Notes: generated from the sequence alone by a model not told the origin. A stretch of 64,000 nucleotides of DNA from Streptacidiphilus sp. 4-A2 (GCA_014284505.1 JAAFYY010000001.1:1798001-1862000); one strand, 5' to 3'. Counted from the first letter of the stretch, positions 1 to 10,311 are shown. Program-made: numbers and translations.

Positions 1-1382
1 CGCGATGAACCAGATCCGCCGCCGCCGACGCGGGGAGCAGCCGGCCCAGGAGCCGGCGGACAGCCACTCCCTGGGCGACCCGGGTGCGGACTTCGCCGAG
101 CTGACCATCGTCCGGCTCGGCCTGTCCGACCAGCGGCGCAGTGGTGGAGGCGACCCGCTGGCTGGATCAGGACGACGCGAGCTGCTGGCGCTGTGGTGGC
201 TGGAGACCGCCGGGGAGCTCTCCCGCGGGGACCTGGCGGCCGCGATGGAGCTCTCGGCGCAGCACGCGGCGGTGCGGGTCCAGCGGATGAAGGGCAGCTG
301 GAGACGGCCCGGGTGGTGGTGCGGCACTGCAACCGGGCCGGCTGTCCGACCCTGTCGGCGCTCACCTCGGACTGGACGAGGTGCCCAGCCGCTCTGGCGC
401 AAGCGAATAGGCCGCCACCCGCGAGTGCGAGGCCTGCTGGCGCCAGCGGAGGGTCTGTTCCCGGCTGAGGGCTGCTGGCCGGTCTGGCCATGGTCCCGCT
501 CCCGTCGACCTACGGCCCGACCGGCCGCCGCCGGCCGCGTCGGCGCACTACCCGGGCCGCACACGTCCGTCTGCGCGCGGGCCGGGCCGGGCCCGCCCCG
601 TTCGGCGCGGCCGGGCCAGGGGTCGCGGCCATCCGGCCCGGTCGCCGTGGAAGGTTCGTCGTCGCGACCGGGTGACCGCCGCGGCCGCGGCGGGGGTGCT
701 CGCCCTGGACCATTCGCTCTCGCACGCGCAGGCCGTGGCCAGTGTGCCGCCGCCCGGGTCGTGCGATCACCAGCACCGGATCCGTCACCGGCGGCCACGA
801 CGGCCACCCGACGCCGCCTCGCCGAGCCCCACCCACCGCAGCGCGCCGTCCGCCACGCCCCGGCCGCGGCCCCGGCCCAGCGCCCGGCCTCCACCGCGCC
901 GGCCGCCGCCGCGGGCCCCACCGCCGGCTCCGCCCGGCTCTGCCCGGGCTCCTCCTCGGCCCGGCGCTGACCGGCCCGAGCAGCAGGTTCTGGACGTCAT
1001 CAACCAGGCCCGGCCCACAGGGGCTGGCCCCGCTCACGGTGACCTCCGGTCTTCAGGCCAGCTCGGCCCAGCACAGCGCGACCATGGCCGACGGCTGCGG
1101 CCTGTCCCACCAGTGCCCGGGAACCCCGGTGGCCAGCGGGAGACCGACCAGGCGTCCAGTGGACGGCTGCGGCAGAACATCGGCGAGGGCGGCCCGGTGG
1201 GCGACGACTCCTCGGACGAGGCATCGATGGCGGTCGGCCTGACCCAGTCCATGCTCGCCGAGAAGCCGCCGAACGACGGCCACCGGGCCAACATCCTGAG
1301 CACGTCCTACACGCACATCGGCATATCCGTGATCCGGGACAGCTCGGGAACCGTCTGGCTCACCCAGGACTTCTCCAACTGA
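1..1382 (+). CDS. Sigma-factor-like protein fused to membrane segment and CAP domain (5' partial)
   Basis: The gene enters from the left edge. The first ~110 readable residues resemble the C-terminal half of a streptomycete sigma-70-like protein: an ELLALWWLE...AAMELSAQHAAVRVQRM helix-turn-helix (sigma region 4), then a Cys-containing segment (ECEACWRQR) and LLAGLAMVPLPV, as in sigma factors with an appended zinc-finger-like tail. An Ala-rich hydrophobic stretch near 672-730 suggests a transmembrane segment, followed by a Pro-rich linker. From about 985 comes a CAP/SCP domain (VLDVINQAR, ENIGEGG, GHRANILS, HIGISV) ending at a TGA followed by a strong hairpin. At least four frame breaks are bridged. 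A cytoplasmic regulator joined to an extracytoplasmic CAP domain would be unusual; two neighbouring genes merged by sequence errors is the alternative. Confidence 0.6.
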
Positions 1383-1390
1383 GCCACCCC

Positions 1391-1434
1391 CCCGGCCCGA
1401 CGCCCCGCGCACCCGGCGGAGGCGTCGGGCCGGG
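1391..1434 (+). terminator. Strong hairpin terminator after the CAP-domain gene
   Basis: A perfect 14-bp stem (1391-1404 pairing with 1421-1434) with a 16-nt loop begins nine bases after the stop codon. No T-tract follows, as is usual for actinomycete terminators. It lies between two convergent genes and could serve both strands. Confidence 0.75.
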
Positions 1435-1495
1435 TGCGTCGGGCCCGGTGCGCGGGCGGCCGGGGGCGGCCGGCCGTCGCCGGCCGGCGCGCCCG

Positions 1496-2540
1496 TCACG
1501 GGACCAGTACGTCGCTGGTCCAGTTGGCCTGGTCCGGGCCGAGGGAGGTGACATACCGGAAGTACGACGCCGGGTTCCCGCGCTCCGGAGCGGGTTGCGC
1601 GGTCTCGTTCGAACCCCGGTGATCGCCGTCCCTCCGTACATCAGGGTGCTCAGCGTGACCGTGATCTGCAGGCCGTTCATGACCGTGGTCGCGCACTTGG
1701 TGTAGGGCACCTTGGACGGCTTCAGCGACCCCGGGTCGCACGGGACCGGACCGCGCCGGCCCGGGCCGCGTCGAAGGTGATCTCGTTCGCGCCGACCAGC
1801 ACATTCACCTCCGCACCCGCCCAGGCGCCGTGGTCGTGGAGGAGGGCGGAGGCACCGGTCAGTGAGTGGTGAGCCGGTGATCCGGATCGGCAGCGGCATC
1901 GTCCTCGGCGTCAGCACCGCGGTCCGCGCGATCCTGAGCAGGTCCGACTCGGTCACCTCCTGGCCCATCAGCTCGGCCCACTGCCCGGTGGCGACTGGAA
2001 GGCCAGGTTCCCGCCGGTGCGGACCGTGAGCCCGCCACTTTCCCGGTTGCCTGCGTCGGCTGCCAGTAGGCCGGATGGCCGTTGATGTCACCGACCGACG
2101 GCACACCGGTGGTGCCCAGTGGCGGGCCCGACACAAACCTGGTCATCAGCATCACCATGGGCGCTCCGGCCACCATCGGCTGGCCTGCCACGGCCTCGTC
2201 CAGCGCGGCGGCGCGATCTCGTTTTGAACCCGTAGGTGATGCCGCCGATCCCGGGCGGCAGCCAGCCGAAGGACCCGTACACGCTCAGCGGGCGTCCCGC
2301 GGCCGCTGGGGGTGCCGGTCGCGGCACGGCCCGCTCCCCGGACCCTGGCAGCAGGGCCAGCACCAGCGCGCCGCTCAGGCCGACCACGGCGGCCACGGTC
2401 AGGGCGGCGGCCGCGCGGCGGCGGCGCAGTCCGCGTCGGCCGTCCCGCAGCAGCCGGGCCACGTCGACGGTGCTGGGGGGCGCGGGTTCGGCCAGGACGG
2501 TGGCAAAGCTCTCGGTGAGTCGGTCGGCATCAAAGGTCAT
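1496..2540 (-). CDS. Membrane-anchored protein paired with the ECF sigma factor; anti-sigma candidate
   Basis: It starts at ATG 2540 (MTFDADRLTESFATVLAEPAPP). About 45 cytoplasmic residues with an RRGLRRRRAAA stop-transfer basic cluster precede one transmembrane helix (ALTVAAVVGLSGALVLALLP). The extracytoplasmic part includes SVYGSFGWLPPGIGGITYG and a C-terminus reading YFRYVTSLGPDQANWTSDVLVP. It lies directly downstream of a SigE-family sigma factor gene. That architecture (short cytoplasmic N-terminus, one helix, large outer domain) fits the membrane proteins usually encoded next to such sigma factors in Streptomyces. I see no zinc-binding anti-sigma motif, so the anti-sigma role is only positional inference. 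At least four frame breaks are bridged. Confidence 0.55.
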
Positions 2541-2602
2541 CGCGGACGCTCCTTGTACAGTCTGCTGCGAGGTGTTCCGGGCGGGCGGGTGGCGGTCACG
2601 CC

Positions 2603-3133
2603 CTAGGGCACACTCGACCCCGAAGGCGAGGCGCAGCGTGTCGAGACCACGTGCGGACTGGCTCTTGACCGTGCCCTGCGAGCAGTCGAGGAGCGCCGCG
2701 GTCTCGGCCACGGACAGGTCGCAGTAGTAGCGCAGCACCAGCGCGGCCGCTGCCGCGGCGGGACCGTGGCCAGGGCGGCCAGGAGGTCGAGCGTGCCGTC
2801 GACGTCGCCGGCGGCGGATCCGGTCAGGCTCATCGCCGCCGCCACCACCTCGTCGAACGGTTCGACGGGATCGGATCTGTGCAGGGATATCCGTTTCCAC
2901 CAGTCGTCTGCTGCTCGCTGAGGAAGACGTTGACCAGGATCGCGCGCACATAGGCGTCGACGTTGTCGACTCCGCGAACCCGGTCCCAGCGCAGGTAGAG
3001 CTTGAGAAATGCCGCCTGGGTCAGGTCGTCGCACGGTGCCAGTCGTGGCACAGCAGGTACGCGATCCGACGCAGCCAAGGCGTCCGGCGTGCACGTACTC
3101 GGTGAACTCGGCATCACGCCTGGTGGTCGGCAT
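2603..3133 (-). CDS. SigE-family ECF RNA polymerase sigma factor
   Basis: The start MPTTRRDAEFTEYV is the typical beginning of actinobacterial SigE-family (SigE50 type) sigma factors. Region 2 reads ADDLTQAAFLKLYLRWDRV and VDAYVRAILVN; region 4 reads PPRQRAALVLRYYCDLSVAETAALLDCSQGTVKSQSARGLDTLR, with the expected helix-turn-helix. Length is about 175 residues, normal for the family. The gene directs RNA polymerase to its own regulon and probably forms a unit with the membrane protein downstream at 1496-2540. Two or more frame breaks are bridged (near 3040 and 2755). The stop is uncertain: one frame ends with TAG at 2603-2605, while the alternative frame reads on into the next gene. Confidence 0.8.
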   Translation of the reverse strand: MPTTRRDAEFTEYVHAGRLGCVGSRTCCATTGTVRRPDPGGISQALPALGPGSRSRQRRRLCARDPGQRLPQRAADDWWKRISLHRSDPVEPFDEVVAAAMSLTGSAAGDVDGTLDLLAALATVPPRQRPRWCCATTATCPWPRPRRSSTARRARSRASPHVVSTRCASPSGSSVP

Positions 3134-3474
3134 TCGGTGGTCCTGTCTTCGGCAGTACAGCGTAGCTACTGTCTAAAACAGGGCCGGGGCCGCGCGGGTT
3201 GCACGGGTTCCGGAACGGATTCGTACCGGCCGCGGCGACCTGAGCGGTCATCCGGTCCGGCCCGCACCGGCGTCCCCACCTCGTTCCGTAGCGAACAGCG
3301 TACTTCTACGATGTCCGGGGCAGCTGTGCCGGGCACAGTCTGCCGTGTCGGAGAAGCATGCGAGGAAAGGCGACGACAGGCGATGGCCAGGCCAGACAAC
3401 CCGGAGAGCGGGACGGCCAGCAGCCGCTCGCCCCATCGGCGTTCCGTGGGCACGTGCGGACGCAGGGGACCCGG
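3134..3474. promoter_or_regulatory. Divergent promoter region
   Basis: About 340 bp between the divergently transcribed sigma gene and the membrane-protein gene starting at 3475. It contains a small palindrome (CAGTA 3153-3157, TACTG 3167-3171). A short reading frame from ATG 3383 ends at 3478 but shows no product I recognise. No clear -10/-35 pair stands out. Promoters for both flanking genes are expected here by position only. Confidence 0.35.
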
Positions 3475-4101
3475 GTGAGCGAGGAGCAGTACGGCGGGGG
3501 TTTCGGCGAGCAGTGGGAACCGCCCGCGCCGGGGAGTGCGTACCCCGGCAACCAGGCCGGTGGTCAGGGCACGGCGCCGACCACACCGCCCGGATACATC
3601 CGGTCAAGCGTCGGCCCGTCCCCGGACTGCGGCTGAAACTGGGCCTGTTGGCCGTGGCGGTAATCGGCTTCGGCGGCTATCTCGCCTACTGCTTCGCGAA
3701 CCGGGCACCCGGCCGTCGACAGTCACGGCAATGTCACCAGGAGCGGTGCCATGGACGTGTTCGCGCTCACCACCGGCCAGTGCTTCGACGAGCCGAGCGA
3801 CCCCACCGGGACGTGTCGTCCATCAAGGCCCTTCCGTGTTCCCAGCCGCACACGCCCAGGTGATCGGCACCCATCTGCTCACCGACACGCTGTACGACGA
3901 GTCGACGATCAACACCGAGGCCGGGAACAGCTGCCAGGCGATGGCCGGCAAGCCGCCGGTCGACCAGAGCAAGCTCGGTGTCACCGCGAACGTCATCTAC
4001 TTCACCCCACCTCGGACGACTGGGACGACTTCGACCGCACGGTCACCTGCGCCGTGGACAACGGAACCGGCAACCAGCTCGTCGGCTCGGTCCTGAAGTA
4101 G
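3475..4101 (+). CDS. Single-pass membrane protein with septum-formation-like outer domain
   Basis: I chose GTG 3475 (VSEEQYGGGFGEQWEPP) because AGGGGAC precedes it at a suitable distance. The N-terminal ~50 residues are Gly/Pro/Gln-rich and cytoplasmic. One helix follows (KLGLLAVAVIGFGGYLAYCF), then an outer domain with GQCFDEP, a Cys in ALPCSQPH, QVIGTHLL, NSCQAMAG and TVTCAVDNGTG. Regularly spaced Cys with a C..PH..QV pattern is characteristic of the septum-formation-like domain found next to DUF4190-type helices in actinobacteria. Two frame breaks (near 3630 and 3830) are bridged. The function is unknown; family placement is moderate. Confidence 0.6.
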
Positions 4102-4145
4102 TCACCCGCTTTGTGCAACGGTCAACGGTCAACGGCAAGGGAAGC

Positions 4146-4653
4146 ATGATGGACACCCAGTTGGGTGCGCGTGTGGCGCGGCACCGGGGAATGTTCGTAT
4201 TCGGCTCGTACCAGCAGTACTTGGGCGGTCTGCTGCTGGCGGGGGGTGCTCGGGGTCACCGGGCTGGGCCGTGGCGGCGGGGGCACGGTGCTGGACGGGC
4301 TGTACGGCCTGGTCCTGGGCACGATTGTGCTGTCGCCGTACCTCCTGCGCTGGCAGCAGGAGCTCGTGGTCTACAAAACGGCTTCGTGTGGCGGAAACTG
4401 ACGGGCAGTAGAACGGTTCTGAACCCGGAGATCAAGCGCGTCGAGCGGATCAGGATCACCCGGGTGCTGAGCGGCACCTACGACCAGTTGCTGGTGACCC
4501 TGGTCGACGGGCGGCAGCTGGCCGTCAACTCGGTGCACAACGTGGCGCAACTGGCGCTGCTGCTGTCCGGTCCGGCACCTGCCCGGAGCCTGCCTGGCAG
4601 CCTCCGGCGACCCACTGATCCGCGACCGGTCCGAGGAGATCGACAACCCATGA
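4146..4653 (+). CDS. Small two-helix membrane protein, function unknown
   Basis: ATG 4146 follows GGGAAGC. The N-terminus MMDTQLGARVARHRGMFVFG is followed by two hydrophobic helices (YLGGLLLAGVLGVTGLG and LDGLYGLVLGTIVLSPYLL). A soluble PH-like segment follows, with VYKNGFVWRKL, IKRVERIRITRVLSGTYDQLLVTLVDGRQLAVNS and NVAQLALLL. The pattern of a membrane anchor followed by a short beta-rich domain with a genetic-locus-typical Arg-rich strand resembles DUF6585-like actinobacterial proteins, but I cannot assign a role. Its end overlaps the next start (ATGA near 4650), so the two genes are probably cotranslated. Frame breaks near 4245 and 4380 are bridged. Confidence 0.55.
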
Positions 4654-5330
4654 TCGTGTTCATTTACCCGGTCGGCATTTCGTCCTGCTGTTCTTCGCCG
4701 TCCGGGGTGTCCTGCTCATGCGCGGAAGCAGCCGGAAGTACGCGCAGTACCAGGCGGCGCACGTCGCCTGGCAGCTCGGGCTCGATGTGGTGGAGGGGAT
4801 CCCGACGACCTGGGCATGCGGATCGCCAACCCGGAGATGCGCCGCGGCCACTACAGCCCGCTGGAGGTGCGGGTGCTCCGTGGCGCGCCGCAGGGGGTTC
4901 CGGTGGAGCTGTACTACGAGTACCGGGAGCAGACCCAGGGCGTGGTGACCAAGGTCCGGCAGGAGGAGTCCGCCTGCCGGATGACCGTCCGGGCAAGCAG
5001 GCCGTTCCCGCCGTTCGAAGTGACGTCACGTCAGCTACCGCACGGGGCAATCGATCCGGTTCGGCCGCTGCCCGAGATGGGCACCGGCAGTGTCGCTGTC
5101 GACGCGGCCTACCGGGTCTCCACGACCGCGCCGGCGATGGCCGGGGTGCTCGGTGAGATGCTGGCCGGCTTCGCGCCGTTCACGGCCTCCGGTGTGCACC
5201 TGGTCGGCGACGGGCAGAGCATCGCCTTGTCATGCGGCACCGCGGGTTTCCCCCGGTGTCCACCTCGCTCAACCACGTGGTGGTGATGCGGGACCAGCTC
5301 ACCGCCCTCGCGCAGCGCGTCGGCGGCTGA
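4650..5330 (+). CDS. Membrane-anchored hypothetical protein
   Basis: It starts at ATG 4650 with one N-terminal helix (VFIYPVGISFLLFFAVRGVLL) and ends at TGA 5330. The ~200-residue soluble part contains KYAQYQAAHVAWQLGLDVVEG, NPEMRRGHYSPLEVRVLRG, VPVELYYEYREQTQGVV and SLNHVVVMRDQLTALAQRVGG. I do not recognise the family. It overlaps the preceding gene by four bases, so it is likely part of the 3475-5330 transcription unit of small membrane proteins. Breaks near 4680, 4800 and 5240 are bridged. Confidence 0.55.
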
Positions 5331-5430
5331 ACCGGGGGCCGGCCCGGGGGCGACGCCACGGGGGCGCCGCCCCGGCCGGCCCCCTGCCGGTGGACGACGA
5401 AGGCCGGCCGGTCCGGGCGGCCTGCCGGGC

Positions 5431-5464
5431 TGATCAGCGCCGAACGGTGATCAGCGCTGAACGG
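5431..5464. repeat. Tandem 17-bp duplication
   Basis: Two adjacent 17-bp copies differing at one base (5431-5447 and 5448-5464, TGATCAGCGC[C/T]GAACGG). They overlap the 3' end and stop codon of the minus-strand gene at 5451-6061, so the duplication recreates a second copy of its last codons. Confidence 0.8.
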
Positions 5465-6061
5465 TGATCTTGTAGCCGGGCCAGGGGCCGAAGGGATGGC
5501 GAGCGAGCCGGGGGCCGCGGCGCCGTTGGCCGACCTGGTCAGCATGTAGCTGAACCCGCCGGGCGAGATGTACCAGGCGCCGAGCCGCGCGTGGGCGGTG
5601 AAGGTGATCCGGACCTGGATGTGGGCCCAGAAGTTCGGCCGCACATAAACGGCGCGCTCCGGGTAGAACCAGAAGTTCCCGTAGGGGCCGTGACGCTGCT
5701 CTCCCAGCGGTTGGTCACCGGGCTGAGGTAGCTGACGGTCACGCCCTTGCCGTCCGTGCCCGGGTAGTACGGGTCCAGACGCCGGTCCCGTACCCGCCGA
5801 CGTCGAGCAGGTAGCGGGAGTTCTGGTCGAACCAGACGGTCATGGTGACGGTCTGCCCGATCTTGACGGTGCTCGGCAGACCGGCCTCGCCGATGCGGAG
5901 CGTGCCGACCTGGCCCGGGCTCAGGGCCGGAGCCTTCGCCGCCGCGGCGGCGACGGCCGGACGTACGGGTGCGGCCTGCGCGGACCCGGTCCGGTGGCGA
6001 CGGCGAGCGCCGCCGCGGCCGCGGCGAGCGCGGCAGCGCGGCGAACCCCTCTGATCATCAT
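5451..6061 (-). CDS. Secreted protein, function unknown
   Basis: ATG 6061 is preceded by GGGGAAGC. The N-terminus (MMIRGVRRAAALAAAAAALAV) is a clear Sec-type signal sequence with a basic start and Ala-rich core, and cleavage is likely after an A-x-A near residue 35. The mature part has beta-strand-like segments: VGTLRIGEAGLPSTVKIGQT, TVTMTVWFDQNSRYLLDVGG, VTVSYLSPVTNRWESS, WAHIQVRITFTAHARLGAWY and a C-terminal GYKITVQR. The alternating pattern suggests an all-beta extracellular domain. No catalytic motif is visible. Breaks near 5980, 5770, 5690 and 5490 are bridged. The gene is convergent with 4650-5330. Confidence 0.55.
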
Positions 6062-6205
6062 GCTTCCCCATGGATTGAGCGACTGACGGCAGAGCTTAGC
6101 CCTGCGGGCAGACACGGACGCCGGACCCGCGCCGCCGGGTCGGCCGTCACGCCCTCCGGGGTAGACTCGGGCGGCCCGAGCAGGTGCTTGACCGGATCAC
6201 GAAGG

Positions 6206-7181
6206 ATGCCGCACGTGTCGCTGGAACGTCTGCCTCCGCGGCCCGACTGCCGCATTCGGGCTGGGCCTGGCTGCGGTCGCCCGCCCGGATACATCACCCT
6301 GGGCCGCGCGAGGACCTGCCGGCCGACCGCTCGGTCGAGGCGCTGCGGGAGCGCAGCCACCAGCTGCTGGACGCCGCCTACGCCCAGGGCGTGCGGTACT
6401 TCGACGTGGCCCGCTCGTACGGCCGCGCCGAGGAGTTCCTCGCCTCCTGGCTTGACGGGCACCCCGCTGCCGGGACGCGGTGGTCGGCAGCAAGTGGGGA
6501 TACACCTATACCGCCGGGTGGCGCACCCAGGCCGAGGTGCACGAGGTCAAGGACCACAGCACGGCCACCTTCGCGCCAACTGGCCGAGACCCGTGCGCTG
6601 CTCGGCCCCGGCTCGACCTCTACCAGATCCACTCGCTCACCCCGGACAGTCCGGCACTGACCGACGCGGCACTGCACCGGCGGCTGGCGCGGCTCGCGGG
6701 TGCCGGAGTCACCATCGGCTTCTCCTCCAGCGGTCCGCCCAGGCGGACGCGATCCGGGCCGCGCTGGCGGTCACCGTGGACGGCCTGCCGCTCTTCCGCA
6801 GTGTCCAGGCCACCTACAACCTGCTGGAGCCGTCGGCCGGTCCGGCCCTCGCCGAGGCCCACGCCGCCGGACTCACGGTGATCGTCAAGAGGGCATGGCC
6901 AACGGCCGCCTCGCCGACCGCCATGCGACCGGCCGGACACCGCCGCCCTGCGGGAGACCGCGGCAGCGGCCGGAGCCACCTGCGACGCCGTGGCACTGGC
7001 CGCGGCGGCCGCCCGGCCATGGGTGGACGTGGTGCTCTCCGGGGCCGCCGACCTCCAGCAGCTCGGCAGCAATCTCGCCGCGGCACAGCTGCGGCTGGAC
7101 CCGAGGACCTCGACCGTCTGGGCACCCTGGCGCAACCCGCCCGGACTACTGGGCGTACCGGCAAGCCTGCCCTGGGCATGA
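6206..7181 (+). CDS. Aldo/keto reductase family protein
   Basis: Conserved features in order: the DAAYAQGVRYFDVARSYGRAEEFLASWL segment (D, Y of the AKR active site), a VVGSKWGYTYTAGW strand with the active-site Lys, LDLYQIHSLT (active-site His), TIGFSSSG, VQATYNLLE, GLTVIVKEGMANGRL, and a C-terminal VDVVLSGAADLQQLGSNLAA. Length is about 325 residues, normal for this NAD(P)H-dependent oxidoreductase family. The start MPHVSLERLP is a fair choice with GAAGG just upstream. Several single-base breaks (near 6265, 6475, 6590, 6740, 6890) are bridged. The substrate cannot be told from sequence. Confidence 0.8.
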
Positions 7182-8105
7182 CGCTCCCGGGCGCCTTATT
7201 GACCGCCGAGCGGCGCACCACCGGCTGGTGGATTAATCGCCGCAGCTGAGCGGCAGTTCTGAAGCCGGAACGGCTTTACCGCTCCCGCCCCGGACGGCGC
7301 CGCGCCGGACCTCCTCAACCCCGGCGCGCCTCCTGAGGAATGGGTAATTCCGGTGGAGCTGAGGTGAGTTCGCTGTGGCTTCGGCCCGCCGCCGACCCAG
7401 CAACCCGCCCGGACGCCGCCGGAGGCACCCGAGCCACGGAGTTGAGATCCCACCATGAGAGTGCGTGGGCCAACATCGCCGGATCGGGAATGAACCGGCG
7501 CGACTGTCACCACAAGATCCGCCGGCGGGCAAACGCGACGGGACATTGCTCCGCACCGCGTGAATTCGTTGCCGTACGAGCAAAGCGCCGCCTGCCGGAT
7601 TCCGCACCATCGATATGCACGCCTTGCCTTCGCGGCAGGCAAGTTGGACGCAGATCCGGTGCAGTTGCCCGTTTCCCGGCCGGAAAGGCCGCGTCCGGCC
7701 GGCCGGTGCACCCCACCCGGGCGCCGGGCGCGGAACCCGGGCCGCCGGGGCGGCGCCGGAGCCGGCGGGCGGCGGCCGACCGCCGCGGTCGGAAACTCAC
7801 CCTCTGTGAATATCTGACGAACAATCACATCGGCAAACGGCCCGCGCCCACGAGGCAGGTCGGTGCAGTGCGAAGATGTGCGGTGACAGCGAGCGATCTC
7901 GCCGGTGGGTGGAGTTGATGGGACGCCATCAGGACCAGCAATGGCACCCGCTATGCTGCATCCGTCCCAGCATGGTGCATTCATGACACCAGGTCAGATC
8001 ATTCCCGGAACCCGGGTTGCCCGACTCTGTGCGCCGCCTGCACCGCTGGACTCGTTTCCGCTGGTCGTTCCATATTCTTCGATCGTTTGAGGACGCTCAT
8101 GCTTC
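7182..8105. other. Gene-poor interval upstream of the conservon
   Basis: About 920 bp with no reading frame that shows sustained GC3 bias together with a start signal. Local composition is lower in GC than neighbouring genes between about 7330 and 7620. I see no tRNA, no IS inverted repeats and no strong hairpin. It probably carries the cvn promoter, but I cannot point to it. Confidence 0.4.
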
Positions 8106-9559
8106 GTGCTGGATCACCACCCGGAGGCCGGGGCCTCGCTCCCGCTGGTGTGGCTCCTCCCCACGGCACTGATGGCGGCGGTAGCGGCCGCCACCATATC
8201 CCTGGCCTCGCCCGGGGCCAGGGCCGAAGTCGCCTGGTGCGGCGCGGCTGCGACCGTGCTGGTGAGCCTGATGGCAGCCGAGGCCGCCAGGCGCGGGGCG
8301 CGATGCGCAGCCTGCGTGAGCGCCTCGCCGAACAGGAGGCATCGACCGAGCAGTTGGCGAACGTCACGCTGCCCGAGATGATGGCGCGGCTCCAGCAGGG
8401 CGAGTCCGTCGAGGACCTGCTGCTGGAGGCCGAGTCCCACGACAGCACCGTCTCGGCCGGTTTCCGCGCGTCCCGGCAGGCACTGCTGCGGACGGTGCTA
8501 CAGGCCGTGGACGCGGAGGAGGGCCTGCGCGAGTCCGCACAGCGGGCCTTCGTGAACCTGGCGCGGCGCGTCCAGGCGATCGTCAACCGCCAGGCCCAGG
8601 GCCTGCGGAGATGGAGGACCGGCACGGGCGGGACCCGGAGAGTGCGATCTTCGCGGACCTGCTGAAGCTCGACCACGGAAACGCGCTGGTGGGCCGGCTG
8701 GCCGACAGTATCGCCGTCCTCGGCGGCCCCGGCCCGGCCGGCAGTGGCCGAAGCCCGTGCCGCTGTACAGCGTGCTGCGCGGCGCCATGTCCCGGATCCT
8801 GGCCTACGACCGGGTCGAACTGGATCCCGTGTCCGAGGTCGCCGTGGTCGGGAACGCGGTCGAGCCGTTGATTCACGCGCTCGCCGAACTGCTGGACAAT
8901 GCGACCGCGTACTCGCCGCCGACAACCTCCGTTCACCTGACCGCCATTGAGTGCAGACGGGGATCGCGATCGAGGTCGAGGACGGCGGCCTGAGCCTGAG
9001 CGAAGAGGGCCGGGAGCGCGCGGAGCGCATGCTTGAGATGGCCCAGGCGGGACTGGACCTGACCGATCTCGGTGAGACGCCGCGCCTGGACTCGCCGTGA
9101 TCGGGCGCCTCGCCCGGACCACCGGCTTCCAGGTCTCACTGCGCAAGTCCGCGTACGGCGGGGTGCGCGCGGTGCTGGTGGTGCCGCAGCGGCTGCTCAC
9201 CACCGATTCCGCGCCCGGGCTCGCCCACGGCATCGGTGCCTCGTCGGGCCCGCGCGCCACCGCACAGCCCGCCCCGGCGCCCGCGCCGCGGCCGCCGGTC
9301 CGCAGCGGGCAACCACGCGGAGCAGCGCCAGGAGTACGAGCGGACGCAGAACGGGCTGCCGCAGCGGCGGCGTCACACCTCGGCCCCAGCCCCTCGGCCC
9401 GCGGGAACGGCACGGCTCCCGCCGTCGTCCGTGGCCGACCCGGTCCAGCCCGGAATGTGGCTGACCGCGTTCCAGGGCGGGGTGAGCGGACGTACGCCGG
9501 ACCCCACCCCCGCGGGTCGTATCAGTGACGAGTCATCAGCTAAGGATGGGCAGCAGTGA
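8106..9559 (+). CDS. cvnA: Conservon sensor histidine kinase-like protein CvnA
   Basis: First gene of a typical four-gene conservon. From GTG 8106 two N-terminal helices are visible (LVWLLPTALMAAVAAATISL and VAWCGAAATVLVSLMAAEAA), then a coiled segment with RSLRERLAEQEASTEQLANV. The kinase-like part holds AQRAFVNLARRVQAIVNRQ (H-box region without the phospho-acceptor His), LLKLDHGNALVGRLADSIAVL and an HATPase region with ALAELLDNATAYSPP and GLAVIGRLARTTGFQVSL. The C-terminal tail is Pro/Ala-rich with QNGLPQRRR. These proteins assemble with CvnB-D at the membrane in a GPCR-like complex. The TGA at 9557-9559 overlaps the next ATG. Breaks near 8300, 8620, 8740, 8950, 9090 and 9300 are bridged. 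Confidence 0.85.
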
Positions 9560-9961
9560 TGCAGCAGGCCAGCATGGATTGGATGCTCAAAGATCTGGCC
9601 GAAGGTATACCGGAGACACGGCACGTGCTGGTGCTGTCCTCCGACGGACTGTGCATGGCCCAGTACGGCACGGACACCGATACCGCCGACCGGCTGGCCG
9701 CGGCATGCGCCGGCCTGCAGAGTCTGGCCCGCGCGGTCGCGACCGAACTGCCGCACGGGGACGGGAGGATGCGGCTGGTCGTGATCGAGATGAGCGGCGG
9801 CTTCTTCTACCTGATGGCGGCCGGCGCCCGGGCCTATCTCGCGGTGCTGGCCGACGAGGGTGTCGACGCGGGCCTGATGGGACAGGGGATGCGGGACCTG
9901 GTGGCCCGGATCGGTGAGCACCTCACTACCCCGCCGCGCCAAGGGCGAGCTGGGCGCATGA
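9559..9961 (+). CDS. cvnB: Conservon roadblock/LC7 protein CvnB
   Basis: ATG 9559 overlaps the cvnA stop. The protein has the roadblock/LC7 fold signature: WMLKDLAEGIPETRHVLVLS, DGLCMAQYG, ADRLAAACAGLQSLARAV, RLVVIEMSGGFFYLMAAG and AYLAVLADEGVDAGLMGQGM. Length is about 133 residues, as expected. In conservons CvnB interacts with the GTPase CvnD and the kinase-like CvnA. One break near 9945 hides its true stop: after correction it ends ...GELGA with TGA 9959-9961, overlapping the cvnC ATG. Confidence 0.9.
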
Positions 9962-10296
9962 GTGGAACGGACCACAGTTGGGGCCAGGACCGGCCCGAGC
10001 GGCTCTATGTCATCACCGGCGGACGCAGCGCCTTACGGGCACAAGCGGCACCGGGACGCCCCGCCCTCGACCTGGTCACCCTGGTGGTGGCCTGCGCGGA
10101 GCCGCGTCCCTCGATGCCGCCGGAGGCCACGGCCATCCTGCGGATGTGCAGTTCCCCGCTCTCCGTCGCGGAGATATCCGCGTACCTGGGACTGCCGGTG
10201 AGCGTGACCGTGGTCCTGCTCGCCGACCTGCTGGAAGGCAAGCAGGTGGAGGCACGCTCCCCCGTCCCAAGGCCCTCCTTCCTGACCGTGCGCTGA
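9958..10296 (+). CDS. cvnC: Conservon DUF742 protein CvnC
   Basis: A DUF742 protein of 112 residues. It has the usual N-terminal RPERLYVITGGRS, then LDLVTLVVACAEPRPSMPPEATAILRMC and the winged-helix-like SPLSVAEISAYLGLPVSVTVVLLADLL, ending with FLTVR. It sits between cvnB and cvnD in the invariant conservon order and overlaps cvnB by four bases. Confidence 0.92.
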   Translation: MSGTDHSWGQDRPERLYVITGGRSALRAQAAPGRPALDLVTLVVACAEPRPSMPPEATAILRMCSSPLSVAEISAYLGLPVSVTVVLLADLLEGKQVEARSPVPRPSFLTVR

Positions 10297-10311
10297 TTGA
10301 GGCGGTGATGC

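Noticed and set aside
7182-8105. Possible tRNA or IS element in the empty interval
   Set aside because: I found no cloverleaf-forming segment with a GTTC-type T-loop and no terminal inverted repeats or transposase motif.
8106-9559. Sensor kinase read as an ordinary two-component histidine kinase
   Set aside because: No response regulator follows; the roadblock, DUF742 and GTPase genes identify it as a conservon CvnA, whose H-box lacks the usual His.
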